Of a stretch of DNA of 64,000 nt, positions 60,368 to 64,000 are shown piece by piece. The DNA is from Verrucomicrobiales bacterium (GTDB taxonomy: Bacteria > Verrucomicrobiota > Verrucomicrobiia > Limisphaerales > JAYPXF01): assembly GCA_002715965.1 (NCBI GenBank), contig PBAL01000045.1, positions 1 to 64,000 on the forward strand, read 5' to 3'. Under the pieces are notes generated by a model. That model was not told where the DNA came from and did no database searches. It saw only the letters and a program-made list of their open reading frames with translations. The position numbers and the translations under genes were made by a program. Position 1 is the first letter of the stretch; every line of letters begins with the position of its first letter.

Positions 60368-61891
60368 TCAAAGAACCTTGGCGATGATCACGGTGACGTC
60401 GTCGAGTTCCGATGGCGATTCGCTGTAGTCGCGCACGGCCTCGTAGATCGCATCGACAATTTCAGCGGCTGATTTGTTACGGTTTTCGTGCACCACGCGC
60501 ACGACGCCTCCAAGGCCGAAAAACTGTCCCTGTTCGTCGATGGCCTCCTCGGCGCCGTCGGTCAGCAACACAACAATGTCCTCCTGTTGCAGCTGCACCA
60601 CGGGCACGTTTTCATAGGCCGACTCCCGGCGGATGCCCAACGGAATCCCCGTTCGCTTCAAACGTCGGCGTACTTCGCCATCTGCGCCAATGACCAGGGC
60701 GGGTGGATGGCCCGCGCTGGCGTAGGTCAACGTTCGATCCCTCTCATCAAGCTTGGACAGGAACATTGAGACGTAGCGCTCATCGCCGATGTCCTCGCAG
60801 AGCGCGACGTTTGTGCGGGTCAGCGCACTTCCGATTTCGTCACGTGTCATGCAGGTGATGCGGACGTAGGCCCGCGTCTCCGCCATCAGCAAGGCCGGTC
60901 CGACGCCGTGACCGGTGACGTCACCAACCACCAGTCCAAGACCTCCACCCTTCAAGGTGAGAAAATCAAAATAGTCTCCGCCGGCTGCTTCGGCGGGAAA
61001 GGACGCGCCCGCGATGTCAAAACCCTCGACTTGGGGCGCCTTTTCCGGAAACAGGTGCTGCTGGATCTCGCGGGCCACACGGAATTGTTCCTCGTGTTCC
61101 TTGAGTTCGCGTTCGGCGCGCTTGCGTTCGGTGATGTCGCGAATGAAGGCGACGTACCACTTTTGCCCGTCCAGCTCCATGTTGTTGTAGGCGACTTCGA
61201 TCAGGACCTGGTTTGAGCCTTTGCGGCGCCCCACGGTTTCGACCATGTGACGGCCGTGTTTCTCGCCATCCTCTAGGGACTTGAAAAGGTGGATACCATC
61301 CTCGTTTCGAACGTCATGGGGCAGAAGAAGGGTGAGGTTTTCACCGACCAGTTCCGATGGCCTGTACCCGAAGACGGCTTCCACCGCGGGATTGGCAAAT
61401 CGAATGAGACTCTCTGTATCCATCAGGATGATGGCGTCGGTGGCGGTGTCCCAGAGCAGTCGATAGCGTTCTTCACTCTTGCGCAGTTCGTTGACCGCCA
61501 CCCGGCGCGCCTTGCGAACCTGCGTCTCGCGCAACTCGCGTTCCACTGCGGGAACCAGTCGGGCGAGATTCCCCTTCATCAAATAATCGTGGGCACCGGC
61601 CTTCATCGACGCGACGGCAATGTCCTCGCCGATCCCGCCCGAAATGATGATGAACGGTATGTCCTGCCCGCTTTGTTTGAAAATCTCCAGAGCCTGAGGC
61701 GCGTTGAATTCCGGCAGGTTGTAGTCGGAGAGCACCAGCTCCCATTGCTCTTCGAGTGCCTCCTTCAGCTGGTCTCCCGTTTCGACACGCTTGTAATCCG
61801 TATCGTATCCGCCCCGGTTCAGGAGCCGGATCAACATGCGCGCGTCGAATTCGGAGTCCTCCACGACCAGCACGCGCAACGGGGTTTTCAT
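60368..61891 (-). CDS. receiver-PAS-SpoIIE phosphatase regulator
   Basis: A 507-residue signalling protein. The receiver domain (about 1-125) has the acidic ED at 11-12, the phosphoacceptor Asp56 in VLSDYNLP and Lys106. A PAS domain (about 145-270) follows, with AIILMDTESLIRFANPAVEA and a PAC-like YVAFIRDITERKRAE. The C-terminal PP2C/SpoIIE phosphatase (about 290-507) has GDYFDF, LVVGDVTGHGVGPALLMAET and LLTDGAEEA with the metal Asp residues. Such proteins usually dephosphorylate an anti-sigma antagonist (partner switching); no anti-sigma or antagonist gene is adjacent. Confidence 0.92.
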   Translation of the reverse strand: MKTPLRVLVVEDSEFDARMLIRLLNRGGYDTDYKRVETGDQLKEALEEQWELVLSDYNLPEFNAPQALEIFKQSGQDIPFIIISGGIGEDIAVASMKAGAHDYLMKGNLARLVPAVERELRETQVRKARRVAVNELRKSEERYRLLWDTATDAIILMDTESLIRFANPAVEAVFGYRPSELVGENLTLLLPHDVRNEDGIHLFKSLEDGEKHGRHMVETVGRRKGSNQVLIEVAYNNMELDGQKWYVAFIRDITERKRAERELKEHEEQFRVAREIQQHLFPEKAPQVEGFDIAGASFPAEAAGGDYFDFLTLKGGGLGLVVGDVTGHGVGPALLMAETRAYVRITCMTRDEIGSALTRTNVALCEDIGDERYVSMFLSKLDERDRTLTYASAGHPPALVIGADGEVRRRLKRTGIPLGIRRESAYENVPVVQLQQEDIVVLLTDGAEEAIDEQGQFFGLGGVVRVVHENRNKSAAEIVDAIYEAVRDYSESPSELDDVTVIIAKVL

Positions 61892-61944
61892 CGGCGGAGA
61901 ACGTAGCGAAACGGTTTGGGGGAATCAACGGCTCAGAGCGTAAC

Positions 61945-63732
61945 TCATTGCTCAAAATCCCACGACTTCAAGTCACGGTCATTCGCATCGATGAATCGGA
62001 CCTCATCAATGGCCGTCGAGCCCGCCGGAATGTGCAGGCGGATGTGGATGATCGTTCCCTGAGCCGCAATCGGGATCTCGACATCCTGCCACTCCGGGCG
62101 TGCGTTCACCTGCGCGGATGCGATCTGGTCTTTCGCAAAATCTTCCTGACCTTGGAGCCGCCACGCAATTCCCACGCGACCCGCTTTTTCTGCTCGAAAC
62201 CGGATCTTCGCGACACATCTGCCGTTCAGCTTGAGTTTCGATTGAACCAGGAACGGTGGTTTGTTGCCCTTTGATTTCGCGAGCAGCGCACCGGCCTTTG
62301 CCGAGAGAGAGCCATTGCGAATGAGCCAGCCGGCAGCTGCATCCGCTTTGCGATTCGGTCGAGCCTTCTCAAGCTGTGGAGGCGCAGGTTTGCCATCCAG
62401 ATAGAAATCGAAGTATCGCTTCCACGCATCCGACCTGCTGTCCAATGCCAGCCCCCTGGGTTGAAGTCCATCCGCCCAGTGCGCGAGTTTCGCGCGGAGG
62501 CGTTCGGCGATTGCGGGTTCGGAGTGGATGAGGTTCGTTTTCTCTCCACGATCATTCGAGAGGTTGAACAGGTACTCGCGTTTGCCTCCCTTCAGAAGTT
62601 TCCAATCGCCGGCTCGAATCGCGGACTGGGCGATCCATCGCCATTGAATGCTGGTGTGTGGAGCGCCTTGCCGTTCACCACGGAAATAAGGCACGAGATT
62701 TACACCGTCCAGGCTGTCGTCGGGCCGCAAGCCGGCAAGCGCGACCGCTGTGGCAGCTACGTCGAGGGCAATGATCGGATGCCCATAGACCTGGCCGCCC
62801 GGGATGCTGCCGGGCCAGGCGATGACAAAGGGAACCCGAATCCCGCCCTCGGAAAGCATGCCCTTCTCACCGTTCATCGGTTCGTTGAGCGAACCATCCC
62901 ATCCGGGACCGCCTCCCGGTGCGTCATGCTTGTGAATCTTCAAAGGTGCGCCGTTGTCTCCGATGTAGAAGATGATGGTGTTCTGCTCCAAGTCATGTCT
63001 CTTCAGGGTTGAACGAATCAGCCCGACGCCGTCGTCCATCGCGGAGATCATCGCCAGGGCCTGACGACGTCGTTCGGCCATCTTGCCAGGGAAACGCGAG
63101 AGGTATTTTTCAGGAGCATCCAACGGAACATGGGGCGCCCGGTAGGCGAGATAGAGAAAGAACGGCTTCTCCTGGTGGCGCACAATGAACGCGCGGGCAG
63201 CCTGGCTGCAGGCGTCGAGGTGGTACAATTTGTCGTTCACCAGCTGCATCGGGATCGTCCTGCCCGCGAGGGTGAAATTCGCGTGGCAGGGGCGGTTGCC
63301 GTTTTTCGCGTAAACGTCGTCGAAGCCGTGCCTGGTGATTTCCGATGCGGGACCGAGGTGCCACTTGCCGATCTGGCCCGTTGCATAACCCGCGTGCTTA
63401 AGACGCTCGGCGATGGTGAGTTCCCGATTGAAACCGGCCAGATCCATTCCGTTGGATTCCACGCCGAATCGATTTTGATATTTGCCAATCAACAGACCGG
63501 CGCGTGAGGGAACGCATTGGGGAGCGGTGCTGTAACCGTTCGACGCGTATACGCCAACTGCAGCGAGCCGGTCCAGGTGTGGCGTGCGGATGTCGTTGTT
63601 GATGCCGGCCGCACCGATGTCGGGCCAGCCGTGGTCGTCGGTGTATATGACGATGATGTTCGGTTTGTCCGCGGCATGGGTAAGCTGGGAGAGAATGAGG
63701 AGGCCAAGAATAGTGGGCAGGAGGAGTTGCAT
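61945..63732 (-). CDS. secreted sulfatase with C-terminal extension
   Basis: A 595-residue formylglycine sulfatase with a signal peptide (LLLPTILGLLILSQLTHA). NIIVIYTDDHGWPDIGAAG gives the metal Asp residues; CVPSR gives the modified Cys at residue 73; GKWHLG, later TIIFYIGDNGAPLKIHKHD, and the closing LFNLSNDRGEKTN are all family-typical. After the sulfatase domain (about 480 on) there is an extra beta-rich module (KLKLNGRCVAKIRFRAEKAG and EWQDVEIPIAAQGTIIHIRL), probably carbohydrate-binding. The frame extends upstream to 63882, but the ATG at 63732 gives the signal peptide. Confidence 0.93.
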   Translation of the reverse strand: MQLLLPTILGLLILSQLTHAADKPNIIVIYTDDHGWPDIGAAGINNDIRTPHLDRLAAVGVYASNGYSTAPQCVPSRAGLLIGKYQNRFGVESNGMDLAGFNRELTIAERLKHAGYATGQIGKWHLGPASEITRHGFDDVYAKNGNRPCHANFTLAGRTIPMQLVNDKLYHLDACSQAARAFIVRHQEKPFFLYLAYRAPHVPLDAPEKYLSRFPGKMAERRRQALAMISAMDDGVGLIRSTLKRHDLEQNTIIFYIGDNGAPLKIHKHDAPGGGPGWDGSLNEPMNGEKGMLSEGGIRVPFVIAWPGSIPGGQVYGHPIIALDVAATAVALAGLRPDDSLDGVNLVPYFRGERQGAPHTSIQWRWIAQSAIRAGDWKLLKGGKREYLFNLSNDRGEKTNLIHSEPAIAERLRAKLAHWADGLQPRGLALDSRSDAWKRYFDFYLDGKPAPPQLEKARPNRKADAAAGWLIRNGSLSAKAGALLAKSKGNKPPFLVQSKLKLNGRCVAKIRFRAEKAGRVGIAWRLQGQEDFAKDQIASAQVNARPEWQDVEIPIAAQGTIIHIRLHIPAGSTAIDEVRFIDANDRDLKSWDFEQ

Positions 63733-64000
63733 CAGATTGGGTCTGACTGCCGACAGTCCTTGAGAATCACCCGGTTGACAACACGCTAGTTGGTGATCGG
63801 CGCGGTCTGTGTCTGATCGAAAGTGGCGGCAGTAGCAAAAGACACCTCCCCTGTAGCCGTATGTCTTATCCCTCACCCTCAATCACACACGCGCGGTCTG
63901 GGCGCATTCGAGAGGTCCCCCTCCGATGATTCCACTTTAAGAATTCCCCTGGCAGGAATTATCGCCTACACCGAGGCCGATGGATTCACAGGTAACGGAC
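63733..64000. other. window edge, non-coding
   Basis: These 268 bases upstream of the sulfatase hold no gene on either strand that I can support. The sulfatase promoter should be here. A short symmetric AATTCC(N)xGGAATT, with loop CCTGGCA, occurs around 63941-63959. Confidence 0.4.

Noticed and set aside
1..64000. tRNA, rRNA, CRISPR array, prophage or origin
   Set aside because: No tRNA-like T-loop/acceptor pairs, no array of regularly spaced repeats, no phage structural or integrase genes, and no DnaA-box cluster was recognised by eye; a scan with tRNAscan-SE and a CRISPR finder would settle this.

Overview
The window looks like chromosomal DNA of a member of the PVC superphylum, most probably a Verrucomicrobiota species. 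Planctomycetota is the main alternative. The evidence is the set of PVC-typical families: a PVC-type haem-binding propeller protein, a DUF1549/DUF1553 protein next to a DUF1501 protein, two secreted sulfatases, three Gfo/Idh/MocA oxidoreductases (two with twin-arginine leaders), a DUF1080 protein and a multihaem cytochrome. BamA, an OmpH/Skp chaperone and MurA indicate a Gram-negative envelope with peptidoglycan. I see no tRNA, rRNA, CRISPR array, prophage or intact insertion sequence. Taxonomy is inferred from family content only.

Layout. 0.1-10.5 kb: exported hydrolase and propeller proteins, the haem-binding protein, a tRNA nucleotidyltransferase, a truncated DUF2235 fragment and the DUF1553/DUF1501 pair. 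10.5-17 kb: a secreted beta-helix protein, an exported ATP-dependent DNA ligase, an oxidoreductase, a MITE-like repeat and a sulfatase operon. 17-25.7 kb: housekeeping metabolism, with cdsA (frameshifted), pyruvate carboxylase, a MoeB/ThiF-rhodanese protein, purine nucleoside phosphorylase and cytidine deaminase. 26-36 kb: RmuC, an eight-haem cytochrome, an AlkD-like protein, a transposase remnant, a lipoprotein, VanZ and ComEC. 36.5-44.2 kb: an oxidoreductase, MurA, PPi-type phosphofructokinase, a decayed ATPase plus TPR pair, and ilvN-ilvC behind what reads as a valine-rich attenuator. 44.3-51.2 kb: a DUF1080-LamG protein, OmpH, BamA and DnaB. 52.1-56.7 kb: a tightly coupled four-gene operon (SMP-30/esterase fusion, CDP-alcohol phosphotransferase, flippase-like membrane protein, nucleotidyltransferase). 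56.8-64 kb: an orphan EboE, a frameshifted lipoprotein, an exported metallo-beta-lactamase-fold protein, a receiver-PAS-SpoIIE phosphatase and a second sulfatase.

How the parts fit. Most accessory genes point to breakdown of sulfated or complex polysaccharides in the periplasm, coupled to c-type haem proteins. The most distinctive signals are (1) the promoter, leader peptide, antiterminator and terminator arrangement before ilvN; (2) the CDP-alcohol phosphotransferase operon, whose N-terminal nucleotidyltransferase-like half looks degenerate while a separate intact nucleotidyltransferase lies in the same operon; and (3) the remains of an ATPase/TPR module that has lost its P-loop. Four genes are broken by what appear to be single-base indels at short homopolymers, so assembly error should be excluded before they are called pseudogenes.
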